Source: Diphasiastrum complanatum (lineage: Eukaryota > Streptophyta > Lycopodiopsida > Lycopodiales > Lycopodiaceae). From it: a DNA stretch of 64,000 nucleotides. Positions 1 through 11,023 of this stretch are shown piece by piece. The stretch is from NCBI GenBank assembly GCA_029204225.1, contig CM055109.1, positions 38,454,632 through 38,518,631 of the forward strand. The letters are read 5' to 3'. The notes under the pieces are model-generated. The model had not been told where the DNA came from and searched no databases. It saw only the letters and a program-made list of their open reading frames with translations. Each line of letters starts with the position of its first letter. Positions within the stretch are counted from its first letter, which is position 1. A program made the translations under genes and the position numbers.

Positions 1-1148
1 GCTGCAGCGTTGATGATGGGATCTCGGATGGATTCTAGGAGATACCCGTCATGAGTCCAAAAAATCTCAACGATTGTGTCTATAAACAACTTGATCACGT
101 TCTTTGCGTGCTTGTGGTTTGGAAATGGCTCAGTGCCGGATGTGATATTTATGGCTACAAGGACGGCTTCAACAATGCGCACCTTGTGTGTGGCAGTCTG
201 GAAAATGATTAAAAACTTAGATTTGGCCTCGGTCCAAGTGCTAAAGGCCATAGTGATGAATTGCATATTAATTTTTCCAGAAAAGGCCCGCTCGTAGATT
301 CTCATTGCCTTGAGCAAGGGCCCGACAAGAGTCATCCATTGAACGACCATGCTTGCACTAGGAAGCATCATGATGTCTGTTGCAGTTGAACACATGAATG
401 GAGTATCGTGGAGATTGAGAGGTATCAGTATAAGACATGATGACTGAAAGTAGGCACAAGTGTATATCAGAAGGCCGGAAAAAAGTTGGTAGAAAGGTTT
501 GGTCATGAAATTTTTTTGCAAGAGCTCTGCTAGCACAAGTGACAAATGAATCGAAGTCAGCCTTCTTATAGGTGATTTGGAGGGTCCATAAGACAAAATA
601 CTAGTTTGGGTGATCAATTCTGGACAAAAATTTGTAGGCTTGTTCAGTACTATAAAAATAGCTTCCAAAATTCTCAACAAAGATTTTGGACCAAAATACA
701 GTCTGGCAAACATTCTGTAGATCTGACGAAGGTTCAACATTCGCCTAAAGCCATCATTCGCCTAGGTACTGTAGTAAATGCAAATTTTCAAGATCTGAAC
801 CTATGACAGACCTAAATTTGACATTTTAAATTCATCTGGCATGTTGGCGAAGGTTCATAAGTATTGGAAGATGCTCGACGAACGTTCCCAAAATGGCAAG
901 ATACTGAGCATTCGCCTGGGGTAAAAAGATGTATTAACTGGTGAAAAGAACGTTCGCCCAACTCAGTATAGGTATATCTGAGGTGGATCTCACCTCTGAA
1001 ATCTCGATGAACAATTCTAGAATAGTATGTGCAAAAAATGATCCAAAAAGTAGTTTTCTAAGTCATTTTCCATAAAGATCTGATTCCTAAAAATACTTTC
1101 CTTCAATTTTTTCTGATCTGAAGACATTTCCATACATTTTTCATTTTC

Positions 1149-1152
<4 letters not shown>
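1..1152. other. No recognisable gene; cluster of TTCGCC motifs at 722-960
   Basis: I see no convincing coding sequence here; the short open frames have no recognisable motif. Between about 722 and 960 the hexamer TTCGCC or its complement GGCGAA, or close variants such as GACGAA, recurs about eight times, often as CATTCGCCT or GAACGTTCGCC. Such spaced short repeats resemble the subterminal repeats of some DNA transposons, but no matching terminal repeat was found. Confidence 0.4.

Positions 1153-1228
<76 letters not shown>
1153..1228. repeat. (CT)n microsatellite
   Basis: A perfect CT dinucleotide run of about 38 units. Open frames across it (poly Arg-Glu or Ser-Leu) are artefacts of the repeat. 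Confidence 0.95.
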
Positions 1229-1231
<3 letters not shown>

Positions 1232-1336
1232 CTGTCTTTTTCAAAAGAAAACATTAATTAAGTAGTGAAAACAAGAAATTGAAAAACAAAATAAAAGCAT
1301 AGTCTCGGATCATGCTAACTAAACTGGCGGAACGGG

Positions 1337-1824
1337 CTACCAAAACTTGCGTAATTGGCTGCCATTCACTGGAATATCAAAAAGTTTTCCATCCAAATGT
1401 TCCAAAATAGATGTTCCATAGTTCAGTATTTTTTTGACCTTATACGGTCCTTCACCGGTAAACTTCAATTTTCCTTTGATCAGCTTGGTTTTATACATCA
1501 ATGTTAAATCTCCTTCTTTCAGATTCTTTTTGTGTAATCGACAATCGTGCCATGTCTTACGACAATGGGCTTTCTCTGCTACTAATGTATGAACTGTCAT
1601 CAATTTGGTTTTACATAATTTGTGCAAAGCTTCATGACGCAGTTGTAAGGATTTGTCATCATCTAATCGCTCTGTTGTGGCTTTGCGTAGAGATGGTACT
1701 AAAAATTCAATCGACATGACAACATCTTGACCATAAACCAGTTGAAAAGGTGTTTGATTCGTGCTACTCCTGTAAGCAGTTTTGAATGCCCATAATGCTA
1801 CATGCAATTCTGATTTTTCTTTTT
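1337..1824 (-). pseudogene. Integrase C-terminal region of gypsy-A
   Basis: The protein contains ALWAFKTAYRSSTNQTPFQL followed by VYGQDVV, the stretch that follows the catalytic core in Ty3/gypsy integrases. About 80 residues later comes the beta-rich GEGPYKVKKIL segment and a closing NGSQLRKFW, typical of the C-terminal domain. The DDE core and zinc-binding N-terminus are absent. Upstream the frame continues into a Ser/Lys/Pro-rich stretch belonging to the gag-protease spacer, which marks the internal deletion joint. Non-functional remnant. Confidence 0.85.
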
Positions 1825-2044
1825 CAAAAGGATTAGTCTTGGATCCTCGTTTATCTTTCTTGGCAGGAATCGATCATGGAGGCGATGACTTCCGAGAAGA
1901 TGGATTTCTCTTTGAAGGTGATGACTTTCTGGATGGTGATGTCTTGCGAGAACTCTGACTTGAAAAATCATCCTTGACTTTCCCTTTGCTTTTATCCAAT
2001 AAAGGTGGCACAGTCTTAGAATCAACCTTTTGAGGTGGATTTTT

Positions 2045-3290
2045 TCATTTCAGGACCGTATTATTATGTTGCTTAGTTTGTTTCTTCGTCATTGGTCCTG
2101 TAATCTTCAATATAACTACTTTTAGTCGTTTTATTGTTGGTTCATCAGGAATATCACGTACTCCAAATCTGGTAGGATCCATGTGATTTAGAATCTGCTC
2201 ATCGGTAAGTTCTACATTGTCATCATAAGTCAAGGCGTGACTCACATGAATGAGTTCATCTTCAATCAGATATGGAATGGGTTCCATTGGTATCCAAGCT
2301 ACGTTCAGCACGTTCAATGGAAAAGTGATCGGTGTATCCAAAGTTCAATCCAGTAATGAAATCTCGCTCAATTAGGACTGATTATTGTGTTGACACATAT
2401 AGCCTATTGTACTCAATTGTTACAAGAGCTTGATTCCAGTTGACAGTATCGTTTTGAGAGTCATAAAGCTCCCAATTTTTTTACTGGTCGATCACGGGTA
2501 TGATCCATTGTTGATGAATCATCATCCCCTTTTTGGACTACTGGTTTGATAGTCCAAGTGATTGGATCAACTTTGACTACACGTTCACGATTTTCAAAAG
2601 TGATTTTTTTGGTACCCCAATTATGAATTACTTGCACAACTCATAACCGTGGACGTCCTAATAGGACACAGTAGATATTTGGTGTGTCAGATAAGTCCAT
2701 TACTACAAAAGTAATGACAAACTAGACTCTAGCAACTTTGACAGGTACGTCTTCAACCATTCCCCACAGACGAATTGTCATTTGATTAGCTAGCTTAATG
2801 ACAAAAGTCGCAGGCTTAATCTTTGTAAAGCCCCATTTTGCACATGGCTTTGTTGAAATCAGATTAGTCTTGAACCTCCATCTCTCACAACTGCTTCTTT
2901 AGAAAATTGTCTATGTTGTATTGGCAAAGTGATGTTTTTTTGCTCACTTTCCCAGGCCGCTCCGACATGGAGTACTTCATTAGATTTTTCAAATCCAACA
3001 CAAAAAAGTGATTCTTGATGGGCTTTTGGTTCGATCTGACTAAACTTCTTTTGCTTTCGGCACCAACTTCAAAAATTCTCTTAATGTGATATTCATCTTA
3101 CTAGATAGAATATTCATGAGTAATTTTGTTTGTGGCGCTTTTGGTTCAGTCACCTTGAAGGGTTCTTCATGATGATGCAACTGAGTATTGATATATGTTC
3201 ATGGATTATTTGGTGCTTGCACAGGTGACTTCGGCTGTAGCTTTAGCGGCTTCAAGCTCCTCTTCTTCTTGCAAATGTTTAATCCACTAC
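2045..3290 (-). pseudogene. Retropepsin-like region and spacer of gypsy-A
   Basis: On the minus strand around 2640-2720 the reading gives DTPNIYCVLLGRPRL, matching the conserved end of gypsy aspartic proteases (usually ILGRPWL). A clear catalytic DSG/DTG motif was not located, and stops separate the segments. The open frame at 2045-2341 (98 residues, rich in acidic residues) is probably spacer between protease and the missing reverse transcriptase. Functional protein is not expected. Confidence 0.6.
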
Positions 3291-4445
3291 CTCATATCCT
3301 GATATCTCCTCTTTTCTGCATGGAGATTTGGATAGACTCCAGATGTTGTTGGTATATCAATTGATGGTATAGAATCAACAAATATTGGATCTACTATAAG
3401 TTCTTTTTTCTTTTGAGCTCTGGTAACCACCATCAAGGGTATACTTGGTTCAGGTTGAAATGCTGGTCTTTGCTTGATTGTTATCAAATTTATAGGAGCT
3501 GTAACCGTTGGTGGCTTCGGTCTTGCTGGACACTCCTTGTAGCAATGTCCATAACGACATTCACGACAAAATGGTACAAATTTTTCTTTGTTTGGACATT
3601 ATGCAACTCTGTGAATTTTTTCACATGCAAAGCATCCAAACGGCGCTCTGGTCCAATTTGTAGATGCTTGTTGTTGTGTGATAACATAGATAGCATACTG
3701 ATCTGAAGGACGACTCTCACGATCATTACTGTAATTCCATTGCTCATTACCTCTGTAAGGTTTTGGTTCCATCAGATTAGCAGGAGGAACAGGTTGTATT
3801 GGTGGAGCTGGTAAAGCTAGTCACTCAGGATACCCAAGAGCAGATTGACGAGGTTTGGCTGAAGGATCATGTCCATAAAGAGGTTCCCGATATCCCATCT
3901 GGGCATCTCGTATCGCATCGTCCATAGTATTTTGCAAAGTTGCGTACTCATTATGGCATTTCAGCTCGTGTCTGATTCTTTTAGGTAGACCTGCCAAAAA
4001 CCACATAATCATGGCATCTTCGTTAATCAGCTCGGGTATGCACTCAGATCTGAGGCATTTAACCCATTCAATGTAATCTCGTACCACTTCTCGCTTCCCA
4101 TTTTAATTTTACTTAAAAGTAGGAAAGGGTCTTTCATAAAACTTCTAAGGTTTGAACTGTGTGATAAGGGCTCGTTTGACAATTTTCCAATCTGCATGCT
4201 CAGTTTCATCTTGATTATAATACCAATCTTTTGCTGCACCCGTTAAGGCCATTGGAAATAGCTTAAGTTTACCTTGAGGAAAAACTTCACCATACACTAT
4301 GCTATAATATGGTGGATATATGGGTGCATTGCAATTTTTTAGCTTGGTGGAGATCATGGGCTTGGTGGATCGACATGGGAGCTTCTATGATACATATCTC
4401 CTATTTTTTCCCCCATTTTGGAGCAATTAACAGCAACAGCCATTG
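3287..4445 (-). pseudogene. Gag of gypsy-A with a CCHC zinc knuckle
   Basis: Two gag blocks are visible on the minus strand. At 4145-4357, LKLFPMALTGAAKDWYYN is the classic gypsy capsid segment. At 3821-4087, WFLAGLPKRIRHEL is the late capsid helix. Further on, around 3520-3600, a reading different from the longest open frame gives FCRECRYGHCYKECP, a Cys-x2-Cys-x3-His-x4-Cys zinc knuckle that would bind the element's RNA. The frames are separated by stops and shifts, so this is a fossil. The order capsid, knuckle, protease is normal. Confidence 0.75.
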
Positions 4446-4449
4446 TGTT

Positions 4450-5340
4450 GAAAGGTGAAAGAAGTAGCCTTTGTTGTGTTGCTGATTCAGAGATGATGGT
4501 TGATCACCTCATCAAATCCTGAGACCAGATCTTGGTCAAAGCTTTTCATGCATGGACCTGAATTTGTAAAGGAACCAAGAGAAAACAGGGAGCGAGCTAG
4601 AGATTGATCTGGAGATAGAAACACACAGCAACAAGCACGATCAACCAAACATAATGCTGACAAACAATGAAGTATTATTCTATTCTCTTGTCTCCATATT
4701 TAGCAAATGTCCAGCACAGCACAGCTTATTAAACGAAACTACCTAATTACAATATGTGTTTCTCGTCTATCAGTCACGATGTCATAAACAACTAATTCTC
4801 TTACACCGCGTGTGATTAGTCTTTTTAGCTACGCGATGTGGTTTGACCTGGAACTACATCTGACACCCCCCTCAAGCTCATAATTGATTCTTTTAGTCTT
4901 ACTGGTATTCTGCAATGCTCAAACTTTTCTCTGGTTAAAGCTTTTTTGAGGATTTCTGCTGTCATTGAATCAATTGGGCAGTAGAATATTGAAATGGTAA
5001 TGCATATTTATATGCTTGCTACGCATGTGGAAGACTGCATTCTTGCATAGTGCAATGCATCCCTGTTTATCACTGTGTATTGCTATCTGTTCTTCTCCAG
5101 TTCTTCTCCAATTGCTTGGAGATCTGTGAGTAAACTTCTCCCTTATAGCCTTAGCTACAACAATATACTCCGCCTTTGTCGTCGATAATGCCATTGTCGA
5201 TTGTTCTACACTGCACTATGTGACAGCTGTTTCTCCAATTAAAACAATGTAACCCATTGTGGCTAATCTCCAGCCCATTCTGCGTTTGAATAACCTCGTA
5301 CTTCCAGCCCTTTATTTCTAGAGTGCGCGATTCCTAGATT
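4450..5340 (-). mobile_element. Copia remnant (copia3): RNase H end, polypurine tract and 3' LTR
   Basis: On the minus strand, from about 5340 downward, the translation reads GLEVRGYSNAEWAGD, then (after stops) ALSTTKAEYIVVAKAIRE, then HMRSKHINMHYHF: the hallmark end of Ty1/copia RNase H. At 4866-4880 a purine tract in minus sense (GAGCTTGAGGGGGG) is followed by TGTCAG, the expected start of the 3' LTR, which would occupy about 4450-4865; its far end is not certain. Copia homology reaches to within a few bases of the transporter start codon at 5342. Confidence 0.75.
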
Positions 5341-5341
5341 C

Positions 5342-6604
5342 ATGGTTCCTTTCAGGTATAGAAACATAGAAACATCAGAAGCCAACAAATCTATAGCGAA
5401 AGTTCATGGCGTGTCCTTTCTGCAAACCTCCCTGCGAATTATTCACTGTATTCGAATTCTTTTGAGAAAACATGGTCACAGCATAGCGATTGCACTAGGA
5501 CCGTTTGCCGCAGCGTTGGTGTTGGCATTCGTAAGTATAAACTCACAGGGCAAATACAACCACACAATAGTGGCCATGCTTGCAGTTCTGATATGGATGA
5601 TTATTTGGTGGGTGACAGAGGCAGTTCCTATAGCGATCACCTCTCTGCTTCCTCTTTTGCTTTATCCAGTACTGGGCATCCAGAACGCAAATGCCGTTGC
5701 CACGTCTTACATGAACGACACAATCAGCTTGTTTATTGGATCTTTCATTCTGGCACTGGCTGTGGAGAGGTATCAAGTGCATAGAAGATTAGCGTTGACA
5801 ACATTACTGCTTATTGGAGGGAAGCAGATGGACCCTCGCCTGTTGCTACTGGGGTTTTGCATAGGGCCAGCATTTGTTAGCATGTGGATCTCTAACACTG
5901 CCACATCAATCATGATGATGCCCATTGCCGTCGGCGTGTTGGAAAAACTGCACGCAACCTATGCTGAGCACAGTGCAAGTGAGGCCGGATCTTCAGAAAG
6001 CCCTGTTGCAGAAAAGCTTACCTTGATTGCTGATAATCTGCAGAAGACGGATGGAGGGTTTACTGGATTGGGCCTCATCCATCAGGACGTCGAGGCTAAC
6101 AACAGCAAGACTCCTCCCGAGGAAAGTAAGCCAGAGGTGGGTGTAATTTGCCACTCTACTTGTGCATTAGTGACAACTGCTCAAAATTTTTAAAGGACGC
6201 ATTCAACATTAAGAAATGAGTTTCTAGCTGCAGATGGCTGCAAAGAACTTGATGATTGAACTGAATTTGGTCTAACAGGAAGTTCCGCATGCCTTGAAAG
6301 TTTATGGTCGAGCAGTTGTGCTTGCCGTTACCTATGCGATTGAAATTGGTGGTCTAACCACTCTCACAGGAACTGGGACGAATCTTGTCTTGACTGGGAT
6401 ATGGAGCAGCAGATTTCCAAATGCTCCTCCTGTTTCCTACTTGAAGTGGTTTTTGTTTGCATTCCCCCTAGGGGTGATACTCCTAATAATCTGTTTCGCT
6501 TTGCTCTGCATGATTTACTGCCCACCATCAGTACTTCCAACAGTTTCTCGGTCTTTCGAAAGGTCCACCATCCAGGAAGAGGTTGATGTACTTGGTGGGC
6601 ATCA

Positions 6605-6665
<61 letters not shown>

Positions 6666-8678
6666 GCATTGCGGTGGACTTGAAAGCTAAAACTTCGCTA
6701 GGCTTTGATCATTGCCACTTTTCTTTCCCAGTGGTTTCCTGTTTCCAAAATCAAGCTTCAGAGTACCCATTGTTTTTTAGTTTAATGATAATTTTGTTAG
6801 GTGTTAAATAGTATCTTACATCTGAGACACATCCTATCTGCAGGTCCGATGTCATTTGCAGAAAGAGCTGTCCTTGGACTTTTTGGAGTGAGTACTAACA
6901 GCTATTACAATCATGGCTTCTCTTGTTGCCTTTTAGCTCTGTAGGTTGTTGGTTATTATGATCTGTCTATAAATGAAGGCAAAAGTTGCAGAATCTACAA
7001 GGATCTAGAGAATGGGAGAGCGACTTGAATTCATGCTTTTTCTGGCTTCATTTATGTATACTAGATTTAATTATAAGCCACAATGGAGAATGTTGCATTT
7101 ATGGTTTTTGGCTCATGTAGGTACTTATTCTGTTATGGATGACCAGAGATTTCAGTGGGGCACTGCCAGGATGGGGGGAATGGTGTACTGGAGGCCTTGC
7201 TGGTGATGGCACTGCTAGCGTGAGTTAAGATCTTCATTTAATCATTGAATAAGTTTGCACTGGGAGTCTGGGGATGTTCTTATTTTTATTTTTCGAATGA
7301 CCATCATCAGGTCAGGACTTTGTTGATGCTGGATGCACGTCATTCAGTGGGCTTTGTTTATTCTGACTTGAAATGTACATATACCTTGTTGTTACATCAT
7401 GTGCATATACCTTATTGATACCTCCTTAATGCCTTGTGACGTGATCGAAAGTTACTAGTTGCGCACACGAGGAAGGGACTGGCAGTTAGCTTGGTATCGA
7501 ATAGTTTAAAAACAGCAACGTCATTGTGAAACTTGCAGCAAGTAAAGTGATAGTTGCCAGTTTTTTGTTTTCTGGAAAGTCCTGCGGTCTTAAGGGTAAT
7601 CTAGCCTACTTTCAGATTCATTTACTGGATCTTAACCTTCATCTGGAAGAAAAACATGTCATTTGCTGAAAGTTTTAAAAGTAATCAAGTTGCTTTTGTT
7701 GTATATTTATGAGAAACAGAAGCTTCAGAAGCCACCCAGTTACGAACTGCCCAATAGCTTCTAATTTTAAGCATATAAAAACAATCACGATTCAATGACG
7801 CACGATGGGCCTAGTGGAGTAAACTAGTTAAGCCAGAAGCTGATGCAGGTTAGCTCCTTTTCTGCCTCACAACTATGGGGTACATGAGCAGAATAAGTAA
7901 GCAATGTGGAAACCATTGTACATTGAGGGACCTCACTTCCGCATAAGCTAGTTGAGCTCAACTTTACCTCTGAGTTGAGGGATGACTATGAATCGACAGA
8001 GGAATACCTCCTCTTATGAAGGTTTATATGATGATTTTGATAAGCTATTTTTCTGAGACTTGCCAGTCGAATCCTTAACAACCTCATGACTCTGTTTTCT
8101 AAACCAACATCATGTACTCTCCTTAATAGTTTCTTGTATAGGGCTGAAGCTTGTAATCAAGTCTGCATGCAAGAGGTTGAATGTTGTCCACTTAATTTGA
8201 TTATATTAGCTCATGCATTCAAAGAAGTGTAATCATGGCGGAAGTTCAGACAGCTACTTGATGAAATCTATACGGCTCCATTAATGACTGTCATTTGCTT
8301 TGCAACAAGTGTGCGTACAAGAAGTTTCAAGACAATTAATCCATAATCCACAAAAACAGCAATTGTTTAAGATTCATACCTCAATGTCCGAATGAGGATC
8401 TTGTTGAGGCAGCGCCCAATTGTAGGTGCTTCAAATGCTTCTTTAGAAGCAAGGCTTCAATGCTAATCATACATTACCATACTTTATGTGAGCTACAAAA
8501 GCAACGCATTTTAGCAAGCATAATGCCATAGTGCATAGGTGAGCATTACTTAAGAAATTGATAGCATTCGTACCTAAGAATGTAGAAAGCTCTTTTCCGA
8601 ATACTTGACTCTTCCAAATGCGTTCATAGGTCTCCACGATGCACTCTCCAAGCGGAATTAGGTCGCAGTAGAGAGAGT

Positions 8679-8739
<61 letters not shown>

Positions 8740-10735
8740 GCAAAATAGCAAGGAAGAGTGAATTTTAGGTTGTGTCATTTATAAAAACCAAAGTACACTT
8801 TGGTGCACTGAGTAATGCCCACCGTTAGATCAATTTTATTTGTTCTTTGAACAATCGTGAAAAGGTTTCCCCTTTTGGTACTATATCAATTTAATTGCAT
8901 TACGTTGTTACACTAAGTTGGATGTTACACTAAGTTGGATGACCCCCCAAAAGGTTATTTTTTAAAAATGGTTAATTTGGTGAGAAACTTGATTTCCTTG
9001 AACGGCTAAGATGAGTGCACATAGAATGTAAAAAGAGGCAATCCAAGTGTGCGAAAAGTTTGGAATTTTCAGAAGAGCTAAATGATGTTAATCTCTTGCT
9101 AGCTGCTTTGATCTGTGATATGTATCAAATGCATTGCTGAACATTACTTCAAATTCTGCAGATCTTGATGGCAATACCACTATTTATCATCCCAAATAAG
9201 TTGGTGCCAGGGGAAAAGCTAATGAGTTGGAAACATTGCAAGAACTTTCCCTGGGATATTGTTCTCCTCTTAGGTGGAGGTAAGGAGTCTTTATTCGATT
9301 TTGAAAAGCTTTTGTCAATCCCTAATTTCCCAATTGCAATGAAAGCAATGCAAAGGCTGGAATTTGATGCTGCTCTCTTAAATGATTGGCTTCCAATACT
9401 CTAAACAATGCCGATGTATTGCCAGAGTTATGATAGTAATATCGGTGAGTCCAAATTTAAATCCTACAATCCTCTTAAATGCCATATTCGGAAATGTTTT
9501 ATATGCAGAATCCGATATACAAGCAAAGGGATAGTGCCTGCATTTTTTCAAGAACATAAGTGCAAGCTGCAATTTTTCTATATTTAGTTTTGAATGCAGA
9601 CGTCACTCTAACAGTTGAATCTAGTACCGGAACCTTACATTATGCACATTAGAACCCTTTCTGATGCTCAGTAGTGATAACGCCTTTGTTTTCAGGATTG
9701 GCAAAAGTATATGGTTGTGTTTCGTTCTTGCTGCTGTTCATTGTCAACACAAAGTACATTAGTGGGTACTAAAACTGTTGGAAATTATCCTGTCAGAGAA
9801 TCACAGCACATAGCACAGGGTATAGCAGAAAGAATATGAAATGCCGAGCAGAGATTCAGACAAGAGCATGAATGAATGTTATCAAGATCCTATCTCACGT
9901 TGCCACCCAAAAGCAAAAGCTGTCTCTGTACTCATCTATATTGTATGTATGTATACACACGCTCTCAGAGCTTTTTCAAAGAAGTAAGCGTGCCTTGGAT
10001 CAGTCATGATACCTTTACACTGGATAACTAATAAGCCTAACTGATCACGCTCAGATCATCAGATGTAACTAACTAACCGTGTGAATTGTTCATCCTACAA
10101 AAACTTCTAAAGAACTGCTGTATTCATTAAATAAGGACCGTCCACTTTTTCAAACTACCACCTGCTTTGCTTTAATATAAGCTCTATATAATCATACTTT
10201 TCAGAAGCAACTTGTAGCTGGAACTAGGAAGATTACTCAAGAGTATCTGCAAACAGCATTTCACTTTTGATGGGCTATCAATACCAGGGTTTACATGCGT
10301 AGTTCTTAACGTGTTGACATGACTGGAATCGCTATGCAGGATTTGCCATTGCTGATGGCATAGCAAAGAGCGGCCTATCAACATGGATGACACAACATTT
10401 AGTGTTCTTACAATCGGCACCTTTCCTCCTTATGGTACCAATTGTGTGCCTGTTTGTTGGGATTACGACTGAGTTCGTCTCGAACTCTTCAACTGCCACC
10501 ATTTTCCTTCCTCTTCTTATTCCCGTTGCCTTATCTGGCAACATACACCCCTTATTTTACTTGGTGCCTGGAACAATTGCTGCTTCTTATTCCTTCATGC
10601 TTCCAATAGGGACACCTCCAAATGCCGTGGCATATGCAACTGGATACATAAGAATGATAGACATGATCTCAACTGGGTTCTTTCTAAAAATATTTGCAAC
10701 ATTGGTACTCTCTGCCATGGTGCCATACTTAGGTA

Positions 10736-10787
<52 letters not shown>

Positions 10788-11023
10788 GTAAGATCTAATA
10801 ATTTTCTAAAAACTACATAAGCTACTAGTTTTCCAGCTCTATTGTTTTGAATATAATGCTTTGATGAGCTGGCACATGGCTTTCATGCACTCGCACTTGA
10901 GCTTGCTTTTTGCTTATAACTTGCATTCTCTTATCCCAGGGAGTCTAGTGATTGATCCACCAATGATTGGATATTGCAGGCCCAACTATTTTTGGGTGGA
11001 ATAAGCCTTTCGATGCTCATTAA
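5342..11023 (+). CDS. Tonoplast dicarboxylate (malate) transporter, SLC13/DASS family, 7 exons
   Basis: Exons by GT-AG rules and homology: 5342-6136, 6279-6594, 6844-6887, 7121-7219, 9162-9279, 10340-10732 and 10980-11023 (stop TAA). All junction phases agree (0, 1, 0, 0, 1, 1) and the spliced frame gives about 602 residues without a stop; Arabidopsis tDT is about 540. Known family role: movement of malate and related dicarboxylates across the vacuolar membrane. Visible signatures: [16 protein letters not shown] in the first membrane block, the paired SNT motifs SNTATS (residues about 184-189) and SNSSTAT (about 505-511) that bind substrate and cation in SLC13 proteins, [18 protein letters not shown] and [15 protein letters not shown]. 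Many hydrophobic helices. The start is uncertain: TTCCTTTCAG just after the ATG could be a splice acceptor with the real first exon further upstream, and a copia remnant abuts the ATG. No defect is seen in exons 1-7. Confidence 0.9.
6607..6664. repeat. (CT)n microsatellite at the start of transporter intron 2
   Basis: CT run of about 29 units beginning about 12 bases after the exon 2 donor (GT at 6595). It lies within intron 2 (6595-6843). Confidence 0.95.
8684..8735. repeat. (GA)n microsatellite in transporter intron 4
   Basis: GA run of about 26 units inside the 1.94-kb intron 4 (7220-9161). I saw no other recognisable element in this intron. Confidence 0.95.
10739..10785. repeat. (CT)n microsatellite at the start of transporter intron 6
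   Basis: CT run of about 23 units beginning about 6 bases after the exon 6 donor (GT at 10733), within intron 6 (10733-10979). Confidence 0.95.

Larger units (their letters stand above)
1337..4445 (-). mobile_element. Degraded Ty3/gypsy element (gypsy-A): gag, protease, integrase tail
   Basis: Read on the minus strand, gag comes first (from about 4445), then a zinc knuckle, a retropepsin-like segment and finally the C-terminal part of integrase. The reverse transcriptase, RNase H and integrase core, normally about 2.5 kb between protease and integrase tail, are missing. The protease spacer runs directly into the integrase tail near 1810, so an internal deletion is inferred. Several stops and frame changes interrupt the frames. 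I could not identify LTRs. A closely related gag remnant lies at 13.28-14.87 kb. Confidence 0.8.

Noticed and set aside
5543-5784. Alternative frames within transporter exon 1
   Set aside because: Shadows of the membrane-protein coding frame.
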